Assembly: GCF_900141745.1 (NCBI RefSeq)
Contig: NZ_FSRM01000001.1
Location: 620,001 to 684,000 of the forward strand
Length of the DNA stretch: 64,000 bases
Source of the DNA: Paraburkholderia phenazinium
Lineage (GTDB): Bacteria; Pseudomonadota; Gammaproteobacteria; Burkholderiales; Burkholderiaceae
Reading direction: 5' to 3'
Positions 39,440 through 48,852 of this stretch are shown here, piece by piece (position 1 is the first letter of the stretch; every line of letters begins with the position of its first letter). Both the position numbers and the translations under genes were made by a program. The notes under the pieces were generated by a model, which did not search any database, was not told where the DNA came from, and saw only the letters and a list, made by a program, of their open reading frames with translations.

Positions 39440-40591
39440 TCAAATATGCAACAGAAGCCAGCCACCTACTGCTCCGGCAGCGAGCCAGAAGGGTATGGCA
39501 TAGAGATGAAACGGCAGCCACATACCGCGCTGTTTCGACAGACGCACTGCAATCAGATTCGCCAGCGAGCCGATCGCGAAACCGAAGCCGCCTACGCTGA
39601 CGCCGTACGCGAGCGCACGCCAGTCCTTGGTGAACTCGGCGAGCATGATGGCTGCTGGAACGTTGCTGATGCCTTGCGAGAGAATCGCCCCTGCGGCAAA
39701 AGCGCGCAGCGTCGTCGCGAGACCTAGTTGGCCGACGAACTGGTGTACCCATGGCAACGCGGCGACGCTACGCAGCACGATGAACATGAACACGAAGATC
39801 AGCAGCAGCAGCCAGTCGATCTTGAGGACGATCTCGCGGCGCCAGAGCAGGAAGCCGGCCATGATGCCCGTCAATCCGATGCCCGCATGATGCGTGTCGG
39901 CCAGCAACACGAATGCGACGAACAGCACGGCCGCGACCCCGAGCAAGCGCCGGTCGACGTCATGGGCACCGGCGTCTTTCGACAGATCCAACGCGTTCCC
40001 GCGAAAGCTGAACGCCGCCAGCACGTAAAGCATCGCCATCAACGCGGCACACAATGGAGCCAAGGCCGCAACGAAGCCGCCGAAGGAGGCCCCACTGGTC
40101 TGCCAGAGAAACAGGTTCTGCGGATTGCCGAGCGGCGTCAGGATAGAACCTGCGTTCACCGACAACGCGATAAAAATCACAAGGCGTTTGAGCGGCAGCG
40201 GCGTGAGTTCATGCAGCGACAAGGTGAGCGGCACAACCACAAACAAAGCCACGTCATTGGTCAACAGCGTCGAGAGCGCAGCCGCGAGTCCGATCAGCAA
40301 AAACGCCAGACCGCGCTCCGAATGGATGTAATGGACCACGCGGTGCGCCATCCAAATCAGGAATCCTGATAATTCGATGGCCTTGGTCAGGATCAGAAGT
40401 CCCGCCAGCGTCAGGACGGTCTGCCAGTCGACGAGCCCCGGCAGCGAAAGCCACGGGCGCGGGTGCAGACACTGCAGCGCGATCAACGCGACGATCAGAA
40501 CCGATAGAACCGGCTCTTTCGTCGCGAGGGCGATCAGCTTGTGCAGCGGATTGCTACTGGCGGTTTTGGTCGGGCGTTCGGCCGAGGTCAA
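39440..40591 (-). CDS. SLC13/ArsB-type anion transporter
   Basis: About 383 residues from a TTG at 40591, 13 bases after the parB stop. No strong ribosome site is visible, so the start is uncertain; coupling to parB translation is likely. Eleven or so hydrophobic segments. Family-like features: LLTNDVALFVVVPLTL, NAGSILTPLGNPQNLFLW (an NP-x-N signature of the ion transporter superfamily), and GAILSQGISNVPAAIMLAEF, the symmetry-related repeat motif. It resembles SLC13/CitT/ArsB permeases for anions. Substrate unknown. Found after parB in this arrangement. Confidence 0.78.
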   Translation of the reverse strand: MTSAERPTKTASSNPLHKLIALATKEPVLSVLIVALIALQCLHPRPWLSLPGLVDWQTVLTLAGLLILTKAIELSGFLIWMAHRVVHYIHSERGLAFLLIGLAAALSTLLTNDVALFVVVPLTLSLHELTPLPLKRLVIFIALSVNAGSILTPLGNPQNLFLWQTSGASFGGFVAALAPLCAALMAMLYVLAAFSFRGNALDLSKDAGAHDVDRRLLGVAAVLFVAFVLLADTHHAGIGLTGIMAGFLLWRREIVLKIDWLLLLIFVFMFIVLRSVAALPWVHQFVGQLGLATTLRAFAAGAILSQGISNVPAAIMLAEFTKDWRALAYGVSVGGFGFAIGSLANLIAVRLSKQRGMWLPFHLYAIPFWLAAGAVGGWLLLHI

Positions 40592-40604
40592 AGCTATTGA
40601 TCGC

Positions 40605-41492
40605 TCACGCGGTCGCGTTGCCGCGCAGGCGGGCAAGAATACCTTCGAGTGCGTCGAGGTCACCGAACTCCACCAGCACCTGGCCGCGTCCCCGGCGGCC
40701 GAGCTTGATCTTGACCGTCGAAGCCAGCAGATCCGACAACTCTTCTTCGAGGCGGCGCGTATCGCGGCCACCGTCGTTGTTCGCCTTTGCCTTTACCGCC
40801 GGCGCCGCTTTCGTCGTGGTGGTCACCAGTTTCTCGGTCTCACGCACCGACATGCGCTTGTTGACCACCTGGTTGGCCAGCGTGATCTGCGTAGCGGCGT
40901 CCACGGCCAGCAACGCGCGGGCGTGGCCCATATCGAGATCGCCGGCGAGCAGCATCGTCTGCACCGGCGCGGCCAGGTTCAACAGACGCAGCAGATTCGA
41001 CACCGCGCTGCGCGAGCGCCCCACCGACTCAGCCGCCTGCTCGTGCGTAAAGTTGAATTCGTCGAGCAGACGCTGGATGCCCTGCGCTTCTTCCAGCGGA
41101 TTCAGGTCTTCACGCTGGATATTCTCGATCAGCGCCATCGCGGCGGCGGCCTGATCGGGTACATCGCGCACCAGCACCGGCACTTCGTCCAGACCAGCCA
41201 GCCGTGCGGCGCGGAAGCGCCGTTCGCCGGCGATGATTTCGTATTTGTCCGCCGACACCGGGCGCACGAGGATCGGTTGCATCACGCCCTGCGCGCGGAT
41301 GCTGGCCGCGAGCTCCTGCAGCGCGCCTTCGTCCATGCGCGTACGCGGCTGATACTTGCCGGCCTGCAGCTTGCCGAGCGGCAACACGTTAGGCGCGCCC
41401 TCGATCTTCACCGCCTCGGTGATATCCGCACTGCCGCCGAGCAGCGCTTCCAGCCCGCGACCCAATCCCTTCTTTCTTGCTACTGCGTTCAT
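40605..41492 (-). CDS. parB: Chromosome-partitioning protein ParB
   Basis: 295 residues. It binds parS, spreads as a CTP-dependent clamp and loads SMC. The N-terminal CTPase domain has LGRGLEALLGG, LQAGKYQPRTRMDE, and the arginine-rich box AGERRFRAARLAG (the CTP motif). The HTH is EQAAESVGRSRSAVSNLLRLLNL, which reads parS. A dimerisation domain closes the protein (IKLGRRGRGQVLVEFGDLD). Two perfect parS sites lie 2.1 and 3.7 kb away. Confidence 0.98.
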   Translation of the reverse strand: MNAVARKKGLGRGLEALLGGSADITEAVKIEGAPNVLPLGKLQAGKYQPRTRMDEGALQELAASIRAQGVMQPILVRPVSADKYEIIAGERRFRAARLAGLDEVPVLVRDVPDQAAAAMALIENIQREDLNPLEEAQGIQRLLDEFNFTHEQAAESVGRSRSAVSNLLRLLNLAAPVQTMLLAGDLDMGHARALLAVDAATQITLANQVVNKRMSVRETEKLVTTTTKAAPAVKAKANNDGGRDTRRLEEELSDLLASTVKIKLGRRGRGQVLVEFGDLDALEGILARLRGNATA

Positions 41493-41530
41493 CGTGCTTC
41501 CTCGATCAGCTTGGGATGCATGGTCACGCG

Positions 41531-42301
41531 TCAGATCGCGCGCACCCGTTCAATCATTTCCGCGCCGAATTGCACGTACGCCTGTGCACCGCGCGAGGCC
41601 CGGTCGAACACCACACCCGGCAACCCGTAGCTGGGCGCCTCGGCCAGACGCACGTTGCGCGGAATGACGACGTCAAATACCTTGTCGCCGAAATGCGCTT
41701 TCAACTGGTCGGAAACCTGTTGTTGCAGCGTGATGCGCGGATCGAACATCACGCGCAGCAGGCCGATCACCTTCAGGTCGCGATTCAGGTTTGCGTGAAC
41801 CTGCTTGATTGTATTGACGAGGTCCGAGAGCCCTTCGAGCGCGAAGTACTCGCACTGCATCGGGATCACCACGCCGTGCGCCGCACAAAGGCCGTTAAGC
41901 GTCAGCAACGACAAGGCCGGCGGACAGTCGATCAGCACGAAGTCGTACTCGTCCTGCACCGGCGCCAACGCGTCCTTTAATTGACGCTCGCGATTTTGCA
42001 CACTCACCAGTTCGACTTCCGCACCTGCCAGTTCGCGGTTAGCCGGCACGACATCGTACGAAACCGCTTCAGGCCGCACCCGTGCATCTGCGACCGACAC
42101 TCCGTCCACCAGCACCTCGTAAATGGTATTGGTGCAGGCAGCCTTGTCGACACCGCTACCCATCGTGGCGTTGCCCTGCGGATCCAGATCGATGAGCAGA
42201 ACACGCTGTCCCTGCGATGCGAGGCTCGCGGCGAGATTGACTGCTGTCGTCGTCTTGCCGACGCCACCCTTCTGGTTCGCAACGCAGAAGATTTTTGCCA
42301 T
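41531..42301 (-). CDS. parA: Chromosome-partitioning ATPase ParA (Soj type)
   Basis: 256 residues, the short chromosomal ParA form without an N-terminal HTH. Deviant Walker A NQKGGVGKTTTAVNLAASLA, Walker A' VLLIDLDPQGNATMG, and Walker B FVLIDCPPALSLLTLN. It forms ATP-dependent dimers on nucleoid DNA and moves ParB-parS complexes. It lies 63 bases after rsmG and 38 before parB. Confidence 0.98.
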   Translation of the reverse strand: MAKIFCVANQKGGVGKTTTAVNLAASLASQGQRVLLIDLDPQGNATMGSGVDKAACTNTIYEVLVDGVSVADARVRPEAVSYDVVPANRELAGAEVELVSVQNRERQLKDALAPVQDEYDFVLIDCPPALSLLTLNGLCAAHGVVIPMQCEYFALEGLSDLVNTIKQVHANLNRDLKVIGLLRVMFDPRITLQQQVSDQLKAHFGDKVFDVVIPRNVRLAEAPSYGLPGVVFDRASRGAQAYVQFGAEMIERVRAI

Positions 42302-42364
42302 CGTTGGTGTGTCCCTTTTTGCTGCCTGGATAAATTGGAATGCGCTTATGTCCGGTTCGCGGGG

Positions 42365-43060
42365 CTAACCAGCGGGATCCAGTCTCACCTCGACGAGGTG
42401 GCGCTCGGCATCGAGCGACGGCACCTTGAGCCGGATGATCTGCTTTGCGTGGGAGCCCGCGGGCAGCCGTTCGATCTCGCCGTCGGGTCGAACACCCTTC
42501 ATGGCCCAGATCGCGCCCTGCTCCGCTACCAGATGACGGGCCAGTGTAACGAAATCCGCGAGCTCTGCGAATGCGCGCGAGACGATTACATCAAACTTTG
42601 CCGGTACTTCCACGCCAGGCTTCAGCGTTTCGACACGGCCGGTCACCACCGACAGGTTGGCGAGCCCGAGCTCCGCTTTGGCCTGAGCCTGGAATGCGGT
42701 CTTTTTATGGACGATGTCATTGAGCGTGACGGTCCAGTCAGGCAAGACGATGGCCAGCACGATACCTGGCAGACCGCCGCCGGAGCCGACATCTAGTGCA
42801 GAAGATGGGCCGAGCCCGGAAAGGTGCGGCACGATCGAAAGCGAGTCCAGAATGTGCTGGATCAGCATCTGCCGCGGATCGCGGATGGCCGTGAGGTTGT
42901 ACACGGCGTTCCACTTGGCAAGCAAGGCAACGTAGTCGAGCAGTTTGCCGAGCTGAGCGTCGCTCAGGTCAAGGCCCAGCTCCCTGACGCCCTCGTCAAG
43001 CAATGCGGCCAATGCTTCCCTGCTGTCCGCGCCGCCGAACCCCTTCTGCCGTGCCGTCAT
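42365..43060 (-). CDS. rsmG: 16S rRNA m7G527 methyltransferase
   Basis: 231 residues. The SAM-binding motif is [16 protein letters not shown] and the family signature VVTGRVETL...[10 protein letters not shown] follows. It methylates G527 of 16S rRNA. Its start overlaps the mnmG stop by four bases, so the two are coupled. The gene lies in the gidAB-parAB order typical of origin regions. Confidence 0.97.
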   Translation of the reverse strand: MTARQKGFGGADSREALAALLDEGVRELGLDLSDAQLGKLLDYVALLAKWNAVYNLTAIRDPRQMLIQHILDSLSIVPHLSGLGPSSALDVGSGGGLPGIVLAIVLPDWTVTLNDIVHKKTAFQAQAKAELGLANLSVVTGRVETLKPGVEVPAKFDVIVSRAFAELADFVTLARHLVAEQGAIWAMKGVRPDGEIERLPAGSHAKQIIRLKVPSLDAERHLVEVRLDPAG

Positions 43061-45024
43061 TGCGTCACCGGCGTGGAGTCGGTGCCGCTATCGGCGGCTC
43101 CAGCTGGCTTGGTCGAGCGACGCCCGAGGCCGCGCTTCAGGTGAACCATCAGCAACGAGATCGCCGCTGGCGTGATACCTGAGATGCGCGATGCCTGGCC
43201 GATCGTCTCCGGACGGAACTGTGTCAACTTCTGGCGCGCTTCAAATGACAAGCCACGCACTTCGGCATAGTCCAACCCATCGGGCAGACGCGTGTTTTCG
43301 TGCGACTCGTTGCGCTCGATTTCCCCAGCCTGACGCTCGATATAACCCTGATATTTGATGCCGATCTCGATCTGCTCCTTGATCTGAGCCAGCAAGACGT
43401 CGTCATCGGCAAGGATCTCGGCCGGTGCGCACGCACCTTCGCGCAAGCCGCACACGCCGTCGTATGTCACACCTGGACGGCGCAGCAGATCGGCGAGGCT
43501 GTACTCGTGATCGATCGGCTTGCCGAGCAAGGCAGTGGCTTCGTCCGCGGACAGCGTCTTGGGATTCACCCAGGTCGTGCGCAGGCGCTCTGTTTCACGT
43601 GAAACAGCCTCGCGTTTGCGGCTGAATGCGTCCCAGCGAGCGTCGTCGACGACGCCCAACTCACGACCAACCTCCGTCAGACGCATATCCGCATTGTCTT
43701 CGCGCAGGCTCAGACGATATTCGGCGCGGCTCGTGAACATCCGGTACGGCTCCGACACACCGCGCGTTACCAGATCGTCGACCAGCACGCCGAGGTAAGC
43801 CTGATCGCGGCGCGGGCACCACGCGTCCCTGCCCTGCACATGCAGCCCCGCGTTGATACCAGCCAGCAGACCTTGCGCGGCAGCCTCTTCATACCCGGTC
43901 GTTCCATTGATCTGACCGGCGAAGAACAGCCCGTTGATAACCTTCGTCTCCAGCGACGCCTTCAGCCCGCGCGGATCAAAATAATCGTACTCGATCGCGT
44001 AACCCGGACGCAGGATGTGCGCGTGCTCAAGGCCAACCATCGAACGTACCAGGTCCAGTTGCACGTCAAACGGCAGGCTGGTGGAAATCCCGTTCGGGTA
44101 AAACTCGTTGGTCGTCAGACCTTCCGGTTCAAGGAAAATCTGGTGCGATTCTTTCGACGCGAAACGATGAATCTTGTCCTCGATCGACGGGCAATAGCGC
44201 GGCCCCACCCCTTCGATGACGCCCGTGTACATTGGCGACCGGTCGAGCCCGCCACGGATGATGTCATGCGTGCGCTCGTTGGTATGCGTCACCCAACACG
44301 GTACCTGGCGCGGATGCTGTTCAACGCGGCCAAGGAACGAGAACACCGGCACCGGATCGAGATCGCCCGGTTGCTCTTCGAGCTTCGAAAAATCGATCGT
44401 GCGACCATCGATACGCGGCGGCGTACCCGTCTTCAGTCGGCCCTGCGGGAGCTTGAGCTCTTTAAGACGCGCCGATAACGACACCGCCGCCGGATCGCCC
44501 GCGCGGCCACCGGTGTAGTTGTTCAAGCCCACATGAATCTTGCCGTCCAGGAACGTCCCAGCCGTCAGCACGACAGCGCGCGAGCGGAAGCGAATTCCGA
44601 CCTGCGTCACTGCGCCGACTACCCGGTCCCCTTCGACCATCAGGTCGTCCACTGCCTGCTGGAATAGCCAGAGATTCGGCTGGTTCTCGAGCCGATGCCG
44701 GATGGCCTGCTTGTAAAGCAGACGGTCGGCCTGGGCGCGCGTAGCCCGCACGGCAGGACCCTTCGATGAATTCAGGATGCGGAACTGGATGCCGCCCTCG
44801 TCCGTGGCTGCGGCCATCGCGCCGCCGAGTGCGTCGACTTCCTTCACGAGATGGCCCTTACCAATGCCGCCAATCGACGGATTGCAGCTCATCTGTCCGA
44901 GCGTTTCGATGTTGTGCGTCAGCAGGAGCGTCTTGTTGCCCATGCGCGCCGAAGCCAAAGCGGCTTCGGTGCCGGCATGACCGCCGCCAACGACAATTAC
45001 GTCAAATTCTGTGGGATAAAGCAT
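43057..45024 (-). CDS. mnmG: tRNA modification enzyme MnmG (GidA)
   Basis: 655 residues from ATG 45024 ([18 protein letters not shown]). A GTG four codons earlier is less likely. With MnmE it adds the carboxymethylaminomethyl group to U34 of tRNAs. FAD-binding [17 protein letters not shown], then [54 protein letters not shown], and the C-terminal [22 protein letters not shown] perfect parS lies inside the gene and encodes V474-T478. The coupling with rsmG is by a 4-base overlap. Confidence 0.98.
   Translation of the reverse strand: MLYPTEFDVIVVGGGHAGTEAALASARMGNKTLLLTHNIETLGQMSCNPSIGGIGKGHLVKEVDALGGAMAAATDEGGIQFRILNSSKGPAVRATRAQADRLLYKQAIRHRLENQPNLWLFQQAVDDLMVEGDRVVGAVTQVGIRFRSRAVVLTAGTFLDGKIHVGLNNYTGGRAGDPAAVSLSARLKELKLPQGRLKTGTPPRIDGRTIDFSKLEEQPGDLDPVPVFSFLGRVEQHPRQVPCWVTHTNERTHDIIRGGLDRSPMYTGVIEGVGPRYCPSIEDKIHRFASKESHQIFLEPEGLTTNEFYPNGISTSLPFDVQLDLVRSMVGLEHAHILRPGYAIEYDYFDPRGLKASLETKVINGLFFAGQINGTTGYEEAAAQGLLAGINAGLHVQGRDAWCPRRDQAYLGVLVDDLVTRGVSEPYRMFTSRAEYRLSLREDNADMRLTEVGRELGVVDDARWDAFSRKREAVSRETERLRTTWVNPKTLSADEATALLGKPIDHEYSLADLLRRPGVTYDGVCGLREGACAPAEILADDDVLLAQIKEQIEIGIKYQGYIERQAGEIERNESHENTRLPDGLDYAEVRGLSFEARQKLTQFRPETIGQASRISGITPAAISLLMVHLKRGLGRRSTKPAGAADSGTDSTPVTQ
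43591..43606. other. parS site inside mnmG
   Basis: Exact 16-bp consensus TGTTTCACGTGAAACA, the ParB-binding centromere site. It falls in the mnmG coding sequence in a frame that reads VSRET, so the site is maintained together with a functional protein. parB lies about 2.1 kb away. Confidence 0.97.
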
Positions 45025-45130
45025 CGCGGATCTCACGCCGGGACACCGCGTGAACCTTCTAAGGAAAATGTATGGGCGAATTATAGCGGGTTCGCTTTTG
45101 GCCCGAATTTCGTCCGAATGGCCAAGGTAT

Positions 45131-45165
45131 AAAAAAAGCGGTGTGTTTCACGTGAAACACACCGC
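45131..45165 (-). terminator. parS site inside an intrinsic terminator hairpin
   Basis: A perfect 28-bp palindrome (45138-45165) whose 16-bp core, 45144-45159, is the exact parS sequence TGTTTCACGTGAAACA, flanked by GCGGTG and CACCGC. Read on the minus strand it is followed by seven T (45137-45131), forming a full rho-independent terminator directly after the first liv operon (its livF ends at 45199). The same DNA thus serves as a centromere site and an end of transcription. It sits between mnmG and livF. Confidence 0.9.
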
Positions 45166-45198
45166 CCGATACCGCTCAAACCATTGATAGGAAACGCT

Positions 45199-45963
45199 TT
45201 AGGCCACTCTCTTCGTCAAACCAAGATACGTTTCGATCACCCGTGGATTCTGAGCCAGATCGGCAGCAGGTCCCTCGATCGCCAGTTCGCCGGTCTCCAA
45301 CACGTAGCCGTAGTCGGAAATCTGGAGCGCCGCCCGTGCGTTCTGCTCGACCAGCAATATCGCCACACCTGTCTGACGCAACGCGCTGATGATGTGAAAA
45401 ATCTCCTTCACGATCAGCGGTGCGAGACCGAGGCTAGGTTCGTCCAGCATCAGCAATCCCGGCTTGCCCATCAACGCGCGCCCTACCGCGAGCATCTGCC
45501 GCTCGCCACCGGACAAGGTGCCGGCCGCCTGCTTGCGACGCTCCTTCAACCGTGGAAACAAAGTAAAGACGGGCTCAAGCTGATCCAGATAACCGCGTTC
45601 GCCCGCCCGCTTGCGCCGGTAGGCGCCCAGCACCAGGTTGTCTTCCACGCTCATCGTCGCAAACAGCTCGCGCTTTTCCGGGACGAGACACATGCCGCGC
45701 GCCACCCGCTTTTCGACCGGCACCGCGCTGATATCCTCGTTGTGATAAAGGATCCCGCCCTTCGCGCGACCGCTCACCGGCAGCGCACCCATGATCGCGT
45801 TGAGTAACGTCGACTTACCCGCGCCATTCGGACCGATCACTGAAACGATCTGCCCCGGCCGCACCTTGATGCCGATGTCATGCAGCGCTTCGACCTTACC
45901 GTAGCGGACCGATACGCCCTCCACGTCCAGAATCGGCACAGCGGAATTCATCATCGTTCTCAT
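45199..45963 (-). CDS. livF: Branched-chain amino-acid ABC transporter ATPase, LivF type
   Basis: 254 residues. Walker A GPNGAGKSTLLNAI, signature LSGGERQMLAVGRAL, Walker B GLLMLDEPSLGLAPL, with LivF-like features (YLGLTKR near the end). The start shares one base with the upstream permease-ATPase stop (TGATG). It hydrolyses ATP for uptake by this liv system. Several start codons lie close together; the first ATG fits best. Confidence 0.95.
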   Translation of the reverse strand: MRTMMNSAVPILDVEGVSVRYGKVEALHDIGIKVRPGQIVSVIGPNGAGKSTLLNAIMGALPVSGRAKGGILYHNEDISAVPVEKRVARGMCLVPEKRELFATMSVEDNLVLGAYRRKRAGERGYLDQLEPVFTLFPRLKERRKQAAGTLSGGERQMLAVGRALMGKPGLLMLDEPSLGLAPLIVKEIFHIISALRQTGVAILLVEQNARAALQISDYGYVLETGELAIEGPAADLAQNPRVIETYLGLTKRVA

Positions 45964-47747
45964 CAGTCCACCCCGCCCAGGTACGCTTCGAGCACCGCCG
46001 GATCCTTTTGCACATCTTCCGGCAGCCCTTCGGCTATCCGCGTCCCGAACTCCATCACGATCAGCCGATCGGTCAGATTCATGACGAAATCCATGTCATG
46101 CTCGACCAGCAGCACGCTCATCCCCTCTGCCTTGAGCTTGCGCAGCAGGTCGGCGAGTTGCTGCTTTTCTTGGTAACGCAGGCCTGCAGCCGGCTCATCG
46201 AGTAGCAGCAGCGTGGGATCGCAGCACAGCGCGCGGGCAATTTCGAGAATTCGCTGCTGACCCAGCGCCAGGCTACCCGCCTCGTCATACATATGCTGTT
46301 CCAGCCCCACCCGACGGATCTGCTGCGCCGCTTCCGCCATCAGCCGCCCTTCTTCCGCGCCATTCAGCCTGACAACGCTGCGCCACACGCCGGCGTGACC
46401 GCGCAGGTGTGCGCCGATCGCCACGTTCTCGAGCACGCTCATACCCGGCAACAGCTTGACGTGCTGAAATGTACGGCCAATTCCGCGTTTGACGATCTGA
46501 CGTGAGGGGAGAGCATCGATCCGTTCGCCCCGGAAAGTGATCTCACCGCGAGTCGCCCGCAGCGCGCCGGTCACCAGATTGAAGGTGGTCGACTTGCCTG
46601 CACCGTTCGGTCCGATCAACCCGATGATTTCACCCGCCTTAACCTCGAAGCTGACATCGTTCACCGCAACTAGTCCACCGAACTCTTTGCGCGCCTTATC
46701 CACATTCAGGAGCGTTTCGCCGGCCGCCGGTTTGCTGCGCTGCGGCAATGGCTCCGCCTGCTCTGGCACATGAGCCTGTGGTCCGCGCGGAAACAGGCGC
46801 GCCACCAGCGGCCAGACGCCCTGCCGCGCGTGCTGCAGCAGCAACACCATCAGCACACCAAACACGATCACTTCGAAATTGCCGCTTTCGCCCAATAGCT
46901 TCGGCAGCAGCGACTGCAAATAGTCCTGCAGGACCGTCAGGATCGCCGCTCCGAGCACCGCTCCCCAAACATGCGAGACGCCACCCACAACCGCCATGAA
47001 AAGGAACTCGATGCCGTGGTTCAGGCCGAATGGCGTCGGATTCACCGCACGCTGCAGATGCGCGTAGAGAAAACCGGAGATGGACGCCAGCACGGCGGCA
47101 TAAATAAAGATCACCACCCGCATCCACGCGGTATTGACGCCCATCGCCTCGGCCATCGCCCCGCCGCCCCGCAGCGCCCGAATCGCCCGTCCCGGGCGGC
47201 TATTAAGCAGGTTCTGAACGGAGACGACCGCGCCAAGCACCACCAGCCAGATCAGGTAGTAGATATGCCGCCCCGACTCGAGGCTGATACCGAGCACGTT
47301 GAGCGCCGGAATGCCGTTGATGCCGTCGTATTTGCCGAGAATGTCGAGATTGCCAAACAGATAGAACAGCGCTAAACCCCACGCAATCGTACCGAGCGGC
47401 AGGAAGTGCCCTGAAAGCCGCATCGTCACCGCACCGAGGATCAGCGCAATCAACGCGGTCAACACCACGCCCACGATCAGCGCGAGCCACGGCGACACGC
47501 CGTACTGCGTAGTCAGGAATGCGGTGGCATACGCCCCTACGCCGACAAACGCCGCCTGCCCGAAGCTCGTCATTCCACCAACGCCTGTTAGCAGCACCAG
47601 ACCGATCGCCACGATCGCATACAGCCCGATGTAGTTGAGCAGCGTCACCCAGTACTCCGGCAGATGTACCGGTTGCGGCAGCACCGGTAGCGCGAAGATC
47701 ACCACGAGGAACAGCCCGAAGAGCGCGCTGCGCATGATACGTTTCAT
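45963..47747 (-). CDS. Fused LivM permease - LivG ATPase
   Basis: 594 residues. The N-terminal half (about 1-320) is a LivM-type permease with eight or so membrane segments (LYAIVAIGLVLLTGVGGMTSFGQAAFVGVGAYATAFL, EAMGVNTAWMRVVIFIYAA). The C-terminal half (about 345-590) is a LivG ATPase: Walker A GPNGAGKSTTFNLVTGAL, signature SLALGQQRILEIARALC, and Walker B LLLLDEPAAGL. A Pro-rich linker joins the two. Permease-ATPase fusions are less common than separate livM and livG. The second liv cluster in this window has them separate. Confidence 0.95.
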   Translation of the reverse strand: MKRIMRSALFGLFLVVIFALPVLPQPVHLPEYWVTLLNYIGLYAIVAIGLVLLTGVGGMTSFGQAAFVGVGAYATAFLTTQYGVSPWLALIVGVVLTALIALILGAVTMRLSGHFLPLGTIAWGLALFYLFGNLDILGKYDGINGIPALNVLGISLESGRHIYYLIWLVVLGAVVSVQNLLNSRPGRAIRALRGGGAMAEAMGVNTAWMRVVIFIYAAVLASISGFLYAHLQRAVNPTPFGLNHGIEFLFMAVVGGVSHVWGAVLGAAILTVLQDYLQSLLPKLLGESGNFEVIVFGVLMVLLLQHARQGVWPLVARLFPRGPQAHVPEQAEPLPQRSKPAAGETLLNVDKARKEFGGLVAVNDVSFEVKAGEIIGLIGPNGAGKSTTFNLVTGALRATRGEITFRGERIDALPSRQIVKRGIGRTFQHVKLLPGMSVLENVAIGAHLRGHAGVWRSVVRLNGAEEGRLMAEAAQQIRRVGLEQHMYDEAGSLALGQQRILEIARALCCDPTLLLLDEPAAGLRYQEKQQLADLLRKLKAEGMSVLLVEHDMDFVMNLTDRLIVMEFGTRIAEGLPEDVQKDPAVLEAYLGGVD

Positions 47748-47751
47748 CGTG

Positions 47752-48807
47752 TCACTCCTCGTCCTCTTCCGCGTGCGGGCTGGCGAAACTGCGCCACAGC
47801 AGCACCGGGATGATCAGCGTGAACACGATGACTTCTTTATAGGCACTCGCCCAGAACGACGAATACGACTCCAGCAGGCCCACCAGCACGGCGCCCGCCG
47901 CCGCGAGCGGGTAGCTGACCAGTCCGCCGATGATGGCCCCCACGAAGCCCTTCAGACCGATCAGGAAGCCCGAGTCGTAGTAGATGGTAGTCAGGGGTGC
48001 AACGAGGGCGCCGCACAGCGCGCCGAGCCCTGCTGCGAGCGTGAACGCGAGCTTGCCGGCCTGGGTCGTGCCGATGCCGACCAGCCGGGCGCCGACGCGA
48101 TTGACGGAAGTCGCCCGCAGGGCCTTTCCTGAGATGGAGCGGTCGAAGTACAGATAAAGCGCCGCGATCAACACCAGCGCCGCACCGATCACCCACAAGC
48201 TCTGTCCCGAGACCGACAGGCTGCCGACGTTGAAGGTGGCATCCGAGAAAGCATTGGTGCGCGAGCCCTCCGCGCCGAACATCACTAGCCCAAGCCCAAC
48301 CATCGCAAAATGCACCGCGACCGCAACGATCAGCAACAGCAGTGTCGTGCCTTCGGCGATCGGCTCGAAAGCCAGCCGGTAGACGAACGGTCCCATCGGG
48401 ATGACGATCAGCAGCGTCAGGGCAATCTGCGCGAGCATCGGCAGCGGTTGTGCGAAGAGTTCGTGCGTCACCGCGTACACCGCGACCGGGAACAACAGAT
48501 ACTTCGCCACAAGCATCGCCAGCGTGCGCATCGCATGGGCGCGCCGCTCCGGATGCCCCACCAGGCCCGCCGTCTCGACCACGAAACACGCCGCGCCCAT
48601 CGCTATCAGCAGCCAGCAGGTAGCGGGAAACTTCTGCGACTGCACTGCGGCGAGCGTCAGCGCGCCGTACGAGACGAACTCACCCTGTGGGATAAAGATG
48701 ACCCGCGTGACGGAGAACACCAACACCAGAGCGAGCGCGAGCAGCGCGTAAATCGCCCCGGTGGTGATGCCGTCCTGCGCCAGGATCGCCGCGATAGATA
48801 GATCCAT
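47752..48807 (-). CDS. livH: Branched-chain amino-acid ABC permease, LivH type
   Basis: 351 residues, longer than LivH of the second cluster because of an extra 60 or so residues of sequence near 60-150. Eight or more hydrophobic segments, with DGITTGAIYALLALALVLVFSVTRVIFIPQG at the N terminus and the conserved GLKGFVGAIIGGLVSYPLAAAGAVLVGLLESY near the C terminus. AGGAAG precedes the ATG. Four bases separate it from the fused permease-ATPase gene. Confidence 0.93.
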   Translation of the reverse strand: MDLSIAAILAQDGITTGAIYALLALALVLVFSVTRVIFIPQGEFVSYGALTLAAVQSQKFPATCWLLIAMGAACFVVETAGLVGHPERRAHAMRTLAMLVAKYLLFPVAVYAVTHELFAQPLPMLAQIALTLLIVIPMGPFVYRLAFEPIAEGTTLLLLIVAVAVHFAMVGLGLVMFGAEGSRTNAFSDATFNVGSLSVSGQSLWVIGAALVLIAALYLYFDRSISGKALRATSVNRVGARLVGIGTTQAGKLAFTLAAGLGALCGALVAPLTTIYYDSGFLIGLKGFVGAIIGGLVSYPLAAAGAVLVGLLESYSSFWASAYKEVIVFTLIIPVLLWRSFASPHAEEDEE

Positions 48808-48852
48808 ACTTCCTCGTCATGAGCCGTCGAAACCTGGATGCTGCGAAGCCCG

